This document shows, in pieces, positions 46,762-57,209 of a stretch of DNA of 64,000 bases. Positions within the stretch are counted from its first letter, which is position 1. Every line of letters starts with the position of its first letter. The notes under the pieces are model-generated. The model worked only from the letters and a program-made list of their open reading frames with translations. It ran no database searches and had not been told where the DNA came from. The position numbers were made by a program, and so were the translations under genes. This DNA is from Pseudomonadota bacterium (lineage in GTDB: Bacteria > Pseudomonadota > Alphaproteobacteria > Acetobacterales > Acetobacteraceae). The stretch spans positions 1 through 64,000 of the forward strand of contig JAJXWD010000011.1 in NCBI GenBank assembly GCA_021781835.1, written 5' to 3'.

Positions 46762-48410
46762 GCGGGGCTGGGTGGCGGTGGCATTTGGGGGCGGTGGCGC
46801 TTTATGCCGCCGTCGCCTATGGCGTCATCGCCCATGGGGCGGGGGTGACCTCGACCATTTGGGGGAGCGGATCAGACCCTTATCCGTTTATGTGGTTCTT
46901 CGCGTGGTGGCCCTACGCTCTGGCCCATCATCTCAATCCGCTATTCACCACCTTGGTTTGGCAGCCCTGGGGGGTGCATCTGGGCTGGACGACCTGCGTG
47001 CCGCTTCTGGCGCTGATATTCGCCCCCGTGACCCTGACGCTCGGGCCGGCGGCGGCTTATAATTTGGCCATGCTGGCCGCGCCGGTGGTTAGCGGTTTTG
47101 CGGCGTGGCTGTTGTGTCTGCGGCTGACCGGCAACCGCTGGGCCGCGCTGATGGGCGGGTTTTTGTTCGCGGTCTCTGGTTATGAGATGGCGGAATGTCT
47201 GGAGGAGTTGAACCTCGCTTATAATTTCGCCCCGCCTTTGCTGTTGTTGTTGGCGGTGCGGCGCCTGCAAGGGGAGATTTCGTGGCCCGCGGCGGTGCTG
47301 GGCGTCGCGGCTGTGCTGGGCGCGGAGTTTTATGTTTCGGTCGAGAGTTTCGCCACAAGCATCGTATTTGGCGGGGTAGCTTGGTTGCTGGGCTGGGGGA
47401 TGCTGCCCCGTTGGCGTGGGCGGATGGTGAGGCTGCTGGGGGAGGGCGCCATTGCGATTGCCATCACGATACTTGGCTGTGCGCCGTTTCTGGTGCCGAT
47501 GCTGATGCATCACGATGTGCAGATTCCTGGCGGGTGGGCGAAGTGGTTTGTGGCGCGTCCAGGCGGACTATTGATGCCGTCGCCGGAAATCGTGCTCACC
47601 GATCCGCACTGGGCGCCGTTGGGCTATGGCTTGTTTGGTCTGCTGCCCGATAATGATGCGGTCACTGGGCTGCCGCTGATTATCATGCTGGGTCTGCTGC
47701 TCAGAACGCGTGGCCGGGAGCTGGTGGTTAGATATGCGTTTGTTATGTTGTTTGTCATCTTGCTCTGCGCCTTGGGGCCCAGATTATGGTGGCAGTCGCA
47801 GCAGACATCCATCTTGCTGCCCTGGCGGCTTGTGGCCGGTTTGCCGTTACTCGGGTCGGCGTTGCCGGTCAGGTTCCTGAGTTATTCATCGCTGCTGGTG
47901 ACGGCGTTGTGTTCGTTATGGCTCGCGGGCGGACGTAGGCGCGCGGTTTTGGGCGTTTTGGGTGGTCTGGTGCTCATTCCGGCGCCGCACCCGGTGAAGC
48001 CCGTGCCGCTGGAGGCGTTGTTTCAGCCGGGCCGGTTGCAGGCGGTGTTGGCGGCACCGCAGCCGCGTGTGTTGCTTTTGCCGGGACAGGACCAGGATGC
48101 TTCACCGCTCTGGCAAGTGCAGAATCAGTTCGGCTTTGTCGCCACGCGGGGGTTTTTGGGGATGCCGCCGGTGAAGGAGATGGGATTTCCGGGTCTGGTC
48201 GATATTTCATTTGGTCTGCGCACGGCGAGGATGGACGGGCAGATTAGGCAGTTTTGTTTTGAAACAGGAACAAATTTCGTGCTTGCCCCACCGGATGTTC
48301 AGCCGAGTCTTCTTACGCTGTTCGAGGGGTTCGGCTGGCCCATGAGGCAGGTGGACGGGTTTGCCATCTTCACCGTGCCGCAGGGGGTCAATAGTCGAGC
48401 TGGTAGCTGA
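46758..48410 (+). CDS. Multi-TM membrane protein, GT-C / YfhO-like
   Basis: ATGA overlap with prfC; many hydrophobic segments; GSGSDPYPFMWFFAWWPYALAHHLNPLFTTLVWQPWG. Confidence 0.55.
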   Translation: MSGAGWRWHLGAVALYAAVAYGVIAHGAGVTSTIWGSGSDPYPFMWFFAWWPYALAHHLNPLFTTLVWQPWGVHLGWTTCVPLLALIFAPVTLTLGPAAAYNLAMLAAPVVSGFAAWLLCLRLTGNRWAALMGGFLFAVSGYEMAECLEELNLAYNFAPPLLLLLAVRRLQGEISWPAAVLGVAAVLGAEFYVSVESFATSIVFGGVAWLLGWGMLPRWRGRMVRLLGEGAIAIAITILGCAPFLVPMLMHHDVQIPGGWAKWFVARPGGLLMPSPEIVLTDPHWAPLGYGLFGLLPDNDAVTGLPLIIMLGLLLRTRGRELVVRYAFVMLFVILLCALGPRLWWQSQQTSILLPWRLVAGLPLLGSALPVRFLSYSSLLVTALCSLWLAGGRRRAVLGVLGGLVLIPAPHPVKPVPLEALFQPGRLQAVLAAPQPRVLLLPGQDQDASPLWQVQNQFGFVATRGFLGMPPVKEMGFPGLVDISFGLRTARMDGQIRQFCFETGTNFVLAPPDVQPSLLTLFEGFGWPMRQVDGFAIFTVPQGVNSRAGS

Positions 48411-51400
48411 GGCCGACGCTGGAGGAGGTGCCGGTGGTGGTGGTGCCGGTGCTGCTGTCGAGCTTGAGGCCGTGGCCGAGATTGACCTCGACATTGGCGC
48501 TGGTGCCTGGGCCGGTGGTGGATTGGGCGGCGCCGATATAGATGCCCGGCGCGATATAGCGCCCGGCTTGCAGGGTGGGGGCGCCGGACTGGTCGGCACC
48601 GACGGAAAGCTGGTCGAGGCCGAGCGTGTTGCGCAGCTTGTCGAGCGGGTTGAGGTCTGAGCCCACGCCCGAGAGCTGGGCCACCGCCAAGGCCAGCGAG
48701 GCGGCTTGGAACGGCGACAGGCTGGCGCTGCTCTCACCGAACAGAAGCTCGGCGAGCACTTCATCGGACGGGGCGGGGGGGCTGCTGGTGAGGGTGATGG
48801 TGGGCGCCGCCGCCGTGCCGCCGATGATGAGCGTGGCGGTGCCGGTGCTGGTGGTGGTGGTGGCCTCGATGTCGAGCGTTGGGGCGAAGCCCTCGCCGGT
48901 GAAGCTGACCCGGCCGGAGGTGAAGGTGAGCAGCTTGCCCGCCAGGGTGAGCTGGCCGCGAATGAGCGTGAAGGCGCCCAGCGGGGCGAGCGCGCCCGAG
49001 GCGCTGGTGAGGCGCATATGGCCGCCAAATTCGGCGTTCAGCCCATCGCCCTGGATGAGGATGCCGCGCGGGGCGTTGAGGGTGATGTCATATGCCAGGG
49101 GCGGCCAGGGGGTGGGCGCTTGGGGCGGCGGCGGGGGCGCGCCTTTTTGCAGGATGGGCAGGACGGCGACGCTGGCGGGCAGGGATTTGGGGATGGTGAT
49201 GAGGGCGTGGCTGATGTCGAGCGTGCCGGCGAGCGTGAGGGCGCCGCGCAGCCCGCCGGTGAGGGTGAGGGTGCCGCTGGTGGTGGCGCTCAGCAGGTCG
49301 GTTTGCACGGGCTGGGCCTTGGCGGCGGTGAGGGTGAGGGCGAGCGGCCAGCTTGGCGTGGCGAGGCTGATTTGCCCCTGGCCTTTGAGCGTGCCTGTGC
49401 CTGATTGGGCGGTGAAGCTGGTGAGGGTGAGGGTTTGGCCCGCCAGCGCGGCCGTGGCGGCGATGCCCGATAAATGCAGGCCGATGCCGATATTGACCGC
49501 GTCGCCCTGGGTGAGGCTGAGCGTGCCGCTGGCCTGGGGCGCGCGGTAGGGGCCGGTGAGGGTGAGGGCGAGCGCGGCTTCGCCTTTGAGGGCGGTGCCC
49601 GAGGAATCGAGCCAGGGGTTGAGCAGGGCGGCCTGGCCCGTGCCGGTGAGGTGGAGGGCCAGGGGCGCGCTGGCGCTGAGCGGGATTTGGCCCTGGGCGG
49701 CGAGGGTGAGTTGGGTGTTGGCGCTGATATGGGCGGTGAGGCGGGCGGTGGCGCCCTGAAGCTGGGCCTGGGCGCTGGCCTGGAGTGGCGGCAGGCCGGC
49801 GGTTTGCGGGGCGGTGACACCGGCCAGGGCGAGGGTGAGCGCGCCGGTGGGGTGGGCGGGCGTGCCGGTGAGCCGCGCGGCGGCGGTGCCGGTGCCGGTG
49901 AGGCCGGTCAGCGCCGGCCAGAGCTTGCCGAGCTGGCTGAGCGGCAGGTTGGCGAGGCTGGCGGTGGCGTTGAGCGTGGGGGTGAGCTGGCCGGAAACCG
50001 CGCCCGTGCCGCCCGCCAGGGTGAAATGCGCGGCATCGAGCGCCCAGCCATGCAGGGCGGTGAGGGTGGCCGGGCCGGTGAGCCGGACGGGCAGGCCGTG
50101 CCAGCTGGCGGTGAGGGTGGCAAGCGTGAGGCTATGGGTGGTGGTGGAGACCAGACCGGTGGCGCTGAGGCTGGCAGGCGCACCGCGCAGGCTTTGCGCG
50201 CGGGCGGTGAGGGTGAGCGGCAGGGCCGAGAGCCGGCCCTTGGCGGTGAAGCGGGCGGTGAGGCCCACAAGGCCCCAGAGCCCCCCGGCATCGCGCGTTT
50301 GCAGGCTGGCGGCGATGTCATCGCCCCCCTGATAGGCGAAGCGGGCGGTGAGCGCGCCGGTGAGGAGATGAGCCTGGGGCAGCAGGGGGGCGAGGTCGGC
50401 CAGCCGGGCGATGCCGAGGCTGAGCGTGCCGATGGGCAGGCCCCGGCTGATGGCGAGCTGGCCGCTGGCGTGCAGGGAGCGCCAGTTGGCCGCGGGCAGG
50501 CTGGCCTGGCAGATGGCGGGGGCGGTGCAGGCGAAGGCGGCGTTGAGCGTGAGGGGCGCGGCGCCCAGCATGCCTTGGCCGGTGAGCCGGCCCTGGGGGG
50601 CGCTGGGCAGGTGGCTGGCGGTGAGGGTGAGGGTGAACGGCCCGGCCTTGGGGGTGTTGCGCGGGTCGGCCTGGCCGGTGAGGACGAGGCGGGTGGTGAG
50701 GTCGTCAAGCGGGCCGGTGAGGCTGGCTTGCAGGGCGGCATGGCCGGTGAGGCTGGGGAAGAGCGCGCCGATATGGGGCAGGGTGAGGGTGGCGCCGAGC
50801 GCCACGGCCTTTGGGGTGAGCGTGCCGGTGGCGCTGAGCGTGGCATGCGGGCCGCTGAGGGTGAGGCGGGACACCGCCAAGTTGGTGCCGGTGAGCCGTG
50901 CCTGGGCGGTGAGCTGCGGGGTGGCGCCGAGCAGGGCCAGCACGGCCGGGGGGGCGGTGGTGAAATGCGGGGCGAGGGTGAGGGCGAGCTGCTCGCCTCG
51001 TGGCGTGGGGGTGGCGATGAGCTGGGCGCGGGCTGGGCCGGTGAGGCGGTTGCCGGTGAGCGGGGCGAGGTTGGAGGCGCTGAGGGTGAGGGCGGCGCAC
51101 CAGTGCCGCGCCACCAGGCCGAGCGTGCCCTGGGCGGTGAGGGTGGTGGCGGGCAGGGGGGCGGTGAGGTCGAGGGTGGCGTTGGTGAGCGGGCCGGTGA
51201 GGGTGAGGTGGCCCGGCCCGTCGAGCCGCTGCACGGCGAGGGTGAGGCGGTTGCCGGTTTGCAGCCCGCCTTGGGCGCGAAGCACCATGGGCTCGCCCGC
51301 CAGCGCCGCGCCCAGGCTGATATGGGGCAAGGCGAGCTGCCCAACCGAGAGACGCCAGCGCGCCCAGCCAAAGCCGGGGCCGCCGCCATTGGCGCCGCCA

Positions 51401-51747
51401 TAGGCGGGGGGGCGGACGATGGTGAGGTTTTGGGCGCTGAGCGCGCGGATGGCCAGATGGTGGCCGAGCAGCGCCCAAGGCGACCAGGTGAGCGAGAGGC
51501 CGGTGGCGCTGAGCCAGGGGCCTTGCGGGTCGGAGAGGGTGAGGCTGGAGAGGGTCAGGCGGGTGGGCAGGGTGCCGCTTAGCCCCTCTATGTGCACATA
51601 GGGCGCGGCGCGCTGGTTGAGTTGTGCCGTGAGCCAGAGCTGGCCGGGCCGGGTGTTGAGCGCGCCCAGCAGCGCCAGGGGCATGGCCAGCAGCAGGGCC
51701 AGCGCGCTGGCCAAGCCCCATGGCCAAAGGCGGCGCGGGCGGCTCAA
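48388..51747 (-). CDS. tamB: Translocation and assembly module protein TamB
   Basis: 1119 aa, N-terminal TM, repetitive beta-rich sequence; C-terminal RGQLTLAGKLLTFTSGRVSFTGEGFAPTLDIEATT...VLAELLFGESSASLSPFQAASLALAVAQLSG. Confidence 0.9.
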   Translation of the reverse strand: MSRPRRLWPWGLASALALLLAMPLALLGALNTRPGQLWLTAQLNQRAAPYVHIEGLSGTLPTRLTLSSLTLSDPQGPWLSATGLSLTWSPWALLGHHLAIRALSAQNLTIVRPPAYGGANGGGPGFGWARWRLSVGQLALPHISLGAALAGEPMVLRAQGGLQTGNRLTLAVQRLDGPGHLTLTGPLTNATLDLTAPLPATTLTAQGTLGLVARHWCAALTLSASNLAPLTGNRLTGPARAQLIATPTPRGEQLALTLAPHFTTAPPAVLALLGATPQLTAQARLTGTNLAVSRLTLSGPHATLSATGTLTPKAVALGATLTLPHIGALFPSLTGHAALQASLTGPLDDLTTRLVLTGQADPRNTPKAGPFTLTLTASHLPSAPQGRLTGQGMLGAAPLTLNAAFACTAPAICQASLPAANWRSLHASGQLAISRGLPIGTLSLGIARLADLAPLLPQAHLLTGALTARFAYQGGDDIAASLQTRDAGGLWGLVGLTARFTAKGRLSALPLTLTARAQSLRGAPASLSATGLVSTTTHSLTLATLTASWHGLPVRLTGPATLTALHGWALDAAHFTLAGGTGAVSGQLTPTLNATASLANLPLSQLGKLWPALTGLTGTGTAAARLTGTPAHPTGALTLALAGVTAPQTAGLPPLQASAQAQLQGATARLTAHISANTQLTLAAQGQIPLSASAPLALHLTGTGQAALLNPWLDSSGTALKGEAALALTLTGPYRAPQASGTLSLTQGDAVNIGIGLHLSGIAATAALAGQTLTLTSFTAQSGTGTLKGQGQISLATPSWPLALTLTAAKAQPVQTDLLSATTSGTLTLTGGLRGALTLAGTLDISHALITIPKSLPASVAVLPILQKGAPPPPPQAPTPWPPLAYDITLNAPRGILIQGDGLNAEFGGHMRLTSASGALAPLGAFTLIRGQLTLAGKLLTFTSGRVSFTGEGFAPTLDIEATTTTSTGTATLIIGGTAAAPTITLTSSPPAPSDEVLAELLFGESSASLSPFQAASLALAVAQLSGVGSDLNPLDKLRNTLGLDQLSVGADQSGAPTLQAGRYIAPGIYIGAAQSTTGPGTSANVEVNLGHGLKLDSSTGTTTTGTSSSVGLSYQLDY

Positions 51748-53552
51748 AACGCTTCTCCCAGCCCGGCATAGAGGGCGAAGGCGCCGCTGCCCGCCGTGCG
51801 GTTGAGGGGGAAGGCGAGGTCGAGCCGGACGGGGCCGATGGCGGTGTAATAGCGCAGGCCCAGCCCGGCGCTGACGCGGAGATGGCCGGTGAAGGGGGCG
51901 TTGCCGGCGGCCACCTGTCCGGCATCCATGAAGGGGACGAGGCCGATATGGGGGGTGAGGTGCTGGCGCAGCTCGAGGCTGAAGGCGTCGAGCGAGAGGC
52001 CGCCTTTGGGTTTGTCGTCGGGGAACAGGGGGCCGATGGTTTGGTAGGTGAAGCCGCGCACCGTGCCCGAGCCGCCGGCATAGAGGCGCTGGTCGGGCGG
52101 GACCTGGAACAGGGAGGCGCCGTAAATGCCCGCCAGCTGGGCATGCACCGCGATGAGGCTGGCGCGCGTGAGGCTGAAATAGGCCGAGCCGCCGGTGCTG
52201 GCGATGAGAAAGGCCGCGTGGCCGCCGACCATGGGCCTTGTGGGGGTGAGCGCGAGGCTGGCCTGCCAGCCGCCCGTGGGCTCGAGCGGGTTTTGCACGG
52301 TGGAAAACACCAGGCTGGCGGGCAGCTGGGCCAGCACATAAGAGCGGGTGACGCCTTCTTGGTGCACGCGCTCGCTGGTGAACTGGGCCGCGGCGTGGAG
52401 GGTGAGATGGGCGCCAAACGGGCGGATGAGCCCGGCGCTGGCGAGCAGGGCGGTGCGGTCATAGGCGGTGAGGGCGGCGCGCAGACCTTCGAGCGAGAGG
52501 TCGAGCGACTGATTTTGGCGCAGGAAATCGGGTTTTTGGAAATCGGCCTTGAGGTCGTAGCCGGGCGCCTTGGTGCCGGTGCCGCCAAGGCCGGTGGCGT
52601 TGGCGGCGAGGGTGAGGGTTTCGGCGCGGCCGAGAAGGTTGCGGTCGAGCCAGGAGGTGCCGAGGCCGAGGCCGGTGTCGGTGGCGTAATCGGCGCTCAC
52701 GGTGACGCTGTGGCGCTTGCGCATGCCGGCCTGGAAAATGATGGGCACGCGGCCTTGCTGGTCTGGCGGGGGCAGCGGCGCGGTGGCGAGGCTGGCGAAA
52801 ATGCCGAGCGCGAGCAGGCGGGTGCGCGCGGCCTCGACGGCGGCGGCGGAATAGGGCGCGCCCGGGGCGAGGCCGGCATGGCGGCGCAGAAACGCCGCGT
52901 TGGTGCGGGTGAGGCCAGTGAAGCCCACCGCGCCCAGCGTGACGCGCGGGCCGGGGATGAGCCGGTAGGTGACGGCGAGGCTGTGGGTGGCGGGATCGGC
53001 GATGGCCTGGGGCGTGGGCACGGTGGCGAAGGCGTAGCCCTGGTCACGCAAGGCGGCTTGCAGGCGCGCGGCTTCGGCCAGGATGGGCGCGGCATAGGCG
53101 CGCTGGCCGGGATGGAGGCTGGGGGTGAAGGCCAGCCCCGGCGGCGCGCCGGCGAGGGTGAGGGCGCCGAGATGATAGGCGGGGCCTTTATGGAAGGTCA
53201 CCTTGACGGCGATGGTCTGGGTTTGGGGCAGGGCGTCGAGCGCGGGCAGCAGGGCGGGGTCGGCGGGGCTGAGCCCGTCGATGGTCAGGGTGGCGGTGCC
53301 CTGATCATACCCTTGGCTGTGCAGGAGGGTGGTGAAGAGGGCGGCATCGCTCTCGGCGCGCGCGATGAGCGCGACGGGCGCGGGTGGCAGGGCGCGGGCC
53401 AGTGTGGCCAGGGCGGAGGCTTGCATGGCCGCCGTGTCGAGTGCCGGGTCGCCGGATGGGGTGAAGGTGACGTGGTAGCGCACCGGGTCGGCCGCGCGGG
53501 CCGCCCCGGCGAGGGCCAGGGCGGCGCACAGCCAGGCGCCGCGCGCGCGCAT
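51744..53552 (-). CDS. tamA: Autotransporter assembly complex protein TamA (BamA/Omp85 family)
   Basis: Signal peptide; POTRA-like repeats; C-terminal PPDQRLYAGGSGTVRGFTYQTIGPL...RVSAGLGLRYYTAIGPVRLDLAFPLNR. Confidence 0.9.
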   Translation of the reverse strand: MRARGAWLCAALALAGAARAADPVRYHVTFTPSGDPALDTAAMQASALATLARALPPAPVALIARAESDAALFTTLLHSQGYDQGTATLTIDGLSPADPALLPALDALPQTQTIAVKVTFHKGPAYHLGALTLAGAPPGLAFTPSLHPGQRAYAAPILAEAARLQAALRDQGYAFATVPTPQAIADPATHSLAVTYRLIPGPRVTLGAVGFTGLTRTNAAFLRRHAGLAPGAPYSAAAVEAARTRLLALGIFASLATAPLPPPDQQGRVPIIFQAGMRKRHSVTVSADYATDTGLGLGTSWLDRNLLGRAETLTLAANATGLGGTGTKAPGYDLKADFQKPDFLRQNQSLDLSLEGLRAALTAYDRTALLASAGLIRPFGAHLTLHAAAQFTSERVHQEGVTRSYVLAQLPASLVFSTVQNPLEPTGGWQASLALTPTRPMVGGHAAFLIASTGGSAYFSLTRASLIAVHAQLAGIYGASLFQVPPDQRLYAGGSGTVRGFTYQTIGPLFPDDKPKGGLSLDAFSLELRQHLTPHIGLVPFMDAGQVAAGNAPFTGHLRVSAGLGLRYYTAIGPVRLDLAFPLNRTAGSGAFALYAGLGEAF

Positions 53553-53553
53553 G

Positions 53554-54522
53554 TTACGCCCTGCGCACGGGCTTGGCCGCGGGCGGGGTGGCGAAGCCCA
53601 GATATTTGAACGAGGCGCGCATGTGCTCGGGCAGCTCGGCCTCGAGGGTGAGGGTGCCGCCCGTGGGGTGGGAGATGGTGAGGCGGCGGGCATGCAGGTG
53701 CAGCTGGGGCGCGAAATGCTCGGCGAAGGCGCCGCCATAGGCTTCATCGCCCATGATGGGCGTGCCGAGCGCCAGGCAATGGGCGCGGAGCTGGTGCATG
53801 CGCCCGGTGTGGGGCTTTAGCTCGATGAGGCAAAAGCGCATGGCCGCGCGGTCGAGCACGCGGTAATCGGTGATGGCTTTCTGGCCGTCCTTGTCCTTGC
53901 GGGTGGTGGGCTCGGCGCGCGAGGTGGTGCCGAGATCCTGGCGTTTCAGGGGCAGGTCGATGCGGCCCTCGAACGGCTCGGGCACGCCGGCGAGCAGGGC
54001 CCAGTAGGTTTTCTCGACATCGCGCCCCTTGAAGGCGGCGGTGAGCTTGGTGGCCATTTTGCCCGATTTGGCGATGAGCAGCAGGCCGGACGTGTCGCGG
54101 TCGATGCGGTGGACGAGCTTGGGGCGCTCGGGATTGTCGCCTTGCAGGGCGTCGAGCATGCCATCGACATGCACATTGATGCCCGAGCCGCCCTGGACGG
54201 CGAGGCCGGCGGGCTTGTTGAGGGCGATCAGCGCGTCGTCTTCATAGATGATCATGGCCTTGAGGGCCTTGAGGCGCTCGGGGTCCATTTTGACGATCTG
54301 GCGTTGTTTGGGGGCCTCCTTGGGGGGCGCGATCTCGGGGACGGTGAGGGTGTCGCCCGCTTGCAGGCGGGCATTGGCCTCGGTTTTGGCGCCGTTGAGG
54401 CGGATTTTGCCGGTGCGCAGCAGTTTTTGCAGCACGCCCTGGGTCAGGCCCGGCACTTCGCGGCGGAGGTAGCGGTCGAGCCGCTGGTCGGCGGCGCTGT
54501 CGTCGATGAGGAACTCTTTCAT
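53554..54522 (-). CDS. RluC/RluD-family 23S rRNA pseudouridine synthase
   Basis: S4 domain DQRLDRYLRREVPGLTQGVLQKLLRTGKIRLNG; LVHRIDRDTSGLLLIAKS; LIELKPHTGRMHQLRAH. Confidence 0.93.
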   Translation of the reverse strand: MKEFLIDDSAADQRLDRYLRREVPGLTQGVLQKLLRTGKIRLNGAKTEANARLQAGDTLTVPEIAPPKEAPKQRQIVKMDPERLKALKAMIIYEDDALIALNKPAGLAVQGGSGINVHVDGMLDALQGDNPERPKLVHRIDRDTSGLLLIAKSGKMATKLTAAFKGRDVEKTYWALLAGVPEPFEGRIDLPLKRQDLGTTSRAEPTTRKDKDGQKAITDYRVLDRAAMRFCLIELKPHTGRMHQLRAHCLALGTPIMGDEAYGGAFAEHFAPQLHLHARRLTISHPTGGTLTLEAELPEHMRASFKYLGFATPPAAKPVRRA

Positions 54523-55844
54523 GCCTTCTCTTCGCGCAATTTGGCCCAATAAGCGAGACGGCGGTTGATTTCACGCTCGAAGCCGCGCTCGGGGGGGCGG
54601 TAAAAATCGGGGCGGCCCATGCCTTCGGGGAAGTAATTATCGCCCGAGAAGCCGTCGTCGGTGTCGTGGTCGTAGGTGTAGCCTTCGCCATAGCCAAGGG
54701 TTTTCATGAGCTTGGTGGGGGCGTTGAGGATGTTCATGGGCGGCATGAGGCTGCCGGTTTCGCGCGCCGCGCGGTTGGCGGCGCCGATGGCCTTGTAGAC
54801 CGCGTTGGATTTGGGCGCGGTGGAGAGATAGACCACCGCCTGGGCGATGCAGACCTCGCCCTCGGGCGTGCCCAGGCGCTCATAGGCTTCCCAGGCGGCC
54901 AGGGCCTGGGGCAGGGCTTGCGGGTCGGCGAGGCCGATATCCTCGGCGGCGAAGCGGGTGAGGCGGCGGGCGATGTAGCGTGGGTCCTCGCCGCCGGCCA
55001 GCATGCGCGCCAGCCAGTAGAGGGCGGCGTCGGGGTCGGAGCCGCGCATGGATTTATGGAGCGCGGAGATGAGGTTGTAATGCTCCTCGCGGTCGCGGTC
55101 ATAGAGCGCGGCGCGGCGCGAGAGCAGGGCGGTGAGGGCGGCTTCGTCGAGCGGGCCGCCCGCGGGCAGGGCGAAAAGCTGCTCGGCCATGTTGAGCAGG
55201 GCGCGGCCGTCGCCATCGGCCATGGCGCGGAGGCTGGCGCGCGCCGGGGCGGTGAGCGGCAGGGCATGGGCGCTTAGCGCCTCGGCGCGGGCCAGCAGGG
55301 TTTCCATGGCCGCGTCATCGAGGCGCTTCAAGACAAACACCTGCGCGCGCGAGAGCAGCGCGCCGTTCAGGGCGAAGGAGGGGTTTTCGGTGGTGGCGCC
55401 GATGAGGGTGATGGTGCCCGCCTCCATGACCGGCAGGAAGGCATCCTGCTGGGCGCGGTTGAAGCGGTGGATTTCATCGACGAACAGCAGCGTGCGCTGG
55501 CCATTGGCGGCGAAACGCTCGGCGTCCTCGAAAATCTTCTTGAGGTCGGCGACGCCCGAAAATACCGCCGAGACCTGGCAGAAGCGCAGCCCCGCCGCCT
55601 TGGCCAGCAGCCGGGCGATGGTGGTTTTGCCCACCCCCGGCGGGCCCCAGAGCATGGACGAGGCCAGCGCGCCGCGCGCCAGCATGCGGGTGAGCGCGCC
55701 CTCGGGGCCGAGCAGATGAGGCTGGCCCGCCACCTCGGCGAGTGTTTGGGGGCGCAGTTTCTCGGCCAGCGGCGCGCGCTCGGCCTTGGCCTGGGCGGGG
55801 GTGGGCGCCGGGATGGCGCCGCCGAAGAGGTCGGGGTTTGACAT
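54519..55844 (-). CDS. rarA: Replication-associated recombination protein A (AAA ATPase)
   Basis: LAEKLRPQTLAEVAGQPHLLG; LWGPPGVGKTTIARLLA; FVDEIHRFNRAQQDAFLP. Confidence 0.95.
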   Translation of the reverse strand: MSNPDLFGGAIPAPTPAQAKAERAPLAEKLRPQTLAEVAGQPHLLGPEGALTRMLARGALASSMLWGPPGVGKTTIARLLAKAAGLRFCQVSAVFSGVADLKKIFEDAERFAANGQRTLLFVDEIHRFNRAQQDAFLPVMEAGTITLIGATTENPSFALNGALLSRAQVFVLKRLDDAAMETLLARAEALSAHALPLTAPARASLRAMADGDGRALLNMAEQLFALPAGGPLDEAALTALLSRRAALYDRDREEHYNLISALHKSMRGSDPDAALYWLARMLAGGEDPRYIARRLTRFAAEDIGLADPQALPQALAAWEAYERLGTPEGEVCIAQAVVYLSTAPKSNAVYKAIGAANRAARETGSLMPPMNILNAPTKLMKTLGYGEGYTYDHDTDDGFSGDNYFPEGMGRPDFYRPPERGFEREINRRLAYWAKLREEKA

Positions 55845-55956
55845 TGGGGCTTATTGTACCGGTAGAGCCGGGTGGCCGCCACTGGCATGCCATATACGTA
55901 ATTTATGTTAATTAGCGGGGGGCGGGCGCTGTATTTCTTGGCGGGTCCGTGCTTTC

Positions 55957-56892
55957 ATGCCCGCGTTGTCCGTGGGTATGGGCTCGATCGGGAGGTGGGC
56001 AGACGTGAATGAAGTGATGGCCGACCAAAATCTGCTGGAGGTCGAGCAGCTACCCTTCTGGACGGGGCCGATCAAGATTTGGCCGCTGGAAGGCGGCACC
56101 ACCAACCGCAACTATGGCGTGTTGCAGGCCGATGGCCAGCGCTTCGCCGTGCGCCTGGGCCAGGACCGGCCCGAGCATGGCGTGATGCGCTTTAACGAGC
56201 AGGCCGCCGCCAGGGCCGCCGCGCGGGCGGGGATCTCGCCCAAGATTTATTACACCGCGCCGGGCGTGATGGTGAGCCGGCTGCTGCCCGGGCGCAGCCT
56301 GAACGCCCAGGAAATGGTGAAACCCGAAAACCTGCTGCGCGTGGCCGCCCTGCTGCGCCGCTGCCATACCTCCATGGCGGCGTTTTTGCAGGGGCCGCTG
56401 CTCTCATTTTGGGTGTTTCACGTCAACCGCTCCTATGCGCACGCGCTCACCCGCGCCGAGGGGCGCATTGTGAACGAGCTGCCGCGGCTGATGGAGATCA
56501 ATGATTTTCTCGAGACCCGCATCGGGCGGGTGGAGATCGTGTTTTGCCACAATGACCTGCTGGCCGGGAACGTGTTCGACGACGGCGCCAGGCTGTGGCT
56601 GCTGGACTGGGATTATGCCGGCTTCAATGCCGCGCTGTTCGATCTGGCCAATTTGTCCTCCAACAACAATCTGCGGCGCGAGGATGACATCGCCCTGCTC
56701 GAGGCTTATTATGGCCGGCCGTTCGAGCGCGGGGAATATGACATGTTCCGGGCGTTCAAATGCGCCTCGCTGCTGCGCGAGGCGCTGTGGAACGCGATTT
56801 CGGAATTCACGTCGGACATCGACCATGATTATGCGCGCGCGACGGATGAGTATCTGGGCCGGCTCAATACCGCGCTCGGCGATCTGGATTGA
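55957..56892 (+). CDS. Choline/ethanolamine kinase-like phosphotransferase
   Basis: EGGTTNRNYGVLQADGQRFAVRL; FCHNDLLAGNVFDDGARLWLLDWDYAGFNAALFDLANLS; real start may be GTG 56005 or ATG 56017. Confidence 0.85.
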   Translation: MPALSVGMGSIGRWADVNEVMADQNLLEVEQLPFWTGPIKIWPLEGGTTNRNYGVLQADGQRFAVRLGQDRPEHGVMRFNEQAAARAAARAGISPKIYYTAPGVMVSRLLPGRSLNAQEMVKPENLLRVAALLRRCHTSMAAFLQGPLLSFWVFHVNRSYAHALTRAEGRIVNELPRLMEINDFLETRIGRVEIVFCHNDLLAGNVFDDGARLWLLDWDYAGFNAALFDLANLSSNNNLRREDDIALLEAYYGRPFERGEYDMFRAFKCASLLREALWNAISEFTSDIDHDYARATDEYLGRLNTALGDLD

Positions 56893-57134
56893 TGCCCATG
56901 GCTGAAAATGGCCCGATCATCGACATGACCCCCGAAGGCGAGTTCACGGGGCCCAAGCCGCCGCATAAGTGGCTGGTGTTTCTGGTGCGGCTGGCGATGT
57001 TTGGCGTGGCGCTGGTGCTGATCGGCGTGATGTTCTGGGCGGCGGTGATCTTGGTGCCGCTGATCTTGCTGATGGCGCTGGTGGGGGCGGTGTTTTTCAT
57101 GCCCGCCGCCTGGCGGCCCTTTGGGCGCCGATGA
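56892..57134 (+). CDS. Small membrane protein
   Basis: Short ORF with hydrophobic segments VFLVRLAMFGVALVLIGVMFWAAVILVPLILLMALVGAVFF; adjacent to kinase stop. Confidence 0.55.
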   Translation: MPMAENGPIIDMTPEGEFTGPKPPHKWLVFLVRLAMFGVALVLIGVMFWAAVILVPLILLMALVGAVFFMPAAWRPFGRR

Positions 57135-57164
57135 GCAGCTGAAACCGTTGCGGTTTAGAGTGTG

Positions 57165-57198
57165 AAAACCGCCCGGCGGGGATGCCGGGCGGTTTTTT
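57165..57198. terminator. Bidirectional rho-independent terminator
   Basis: AAAACCGCCCGGC-GGGGAT-GCCGGGCGGTTTTTT between convergent genes. Confidence 0.92.
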
Positions 57199-57209
57199 GC
57201 GGGGCTTGT

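Noticed and set aside
49474-51582. 702-aa + strand ORF and the 627-aa ORF at 50705-52588 (-)
   Set aside because: Shadow frames of tamB/tamA; low-complexity composition.
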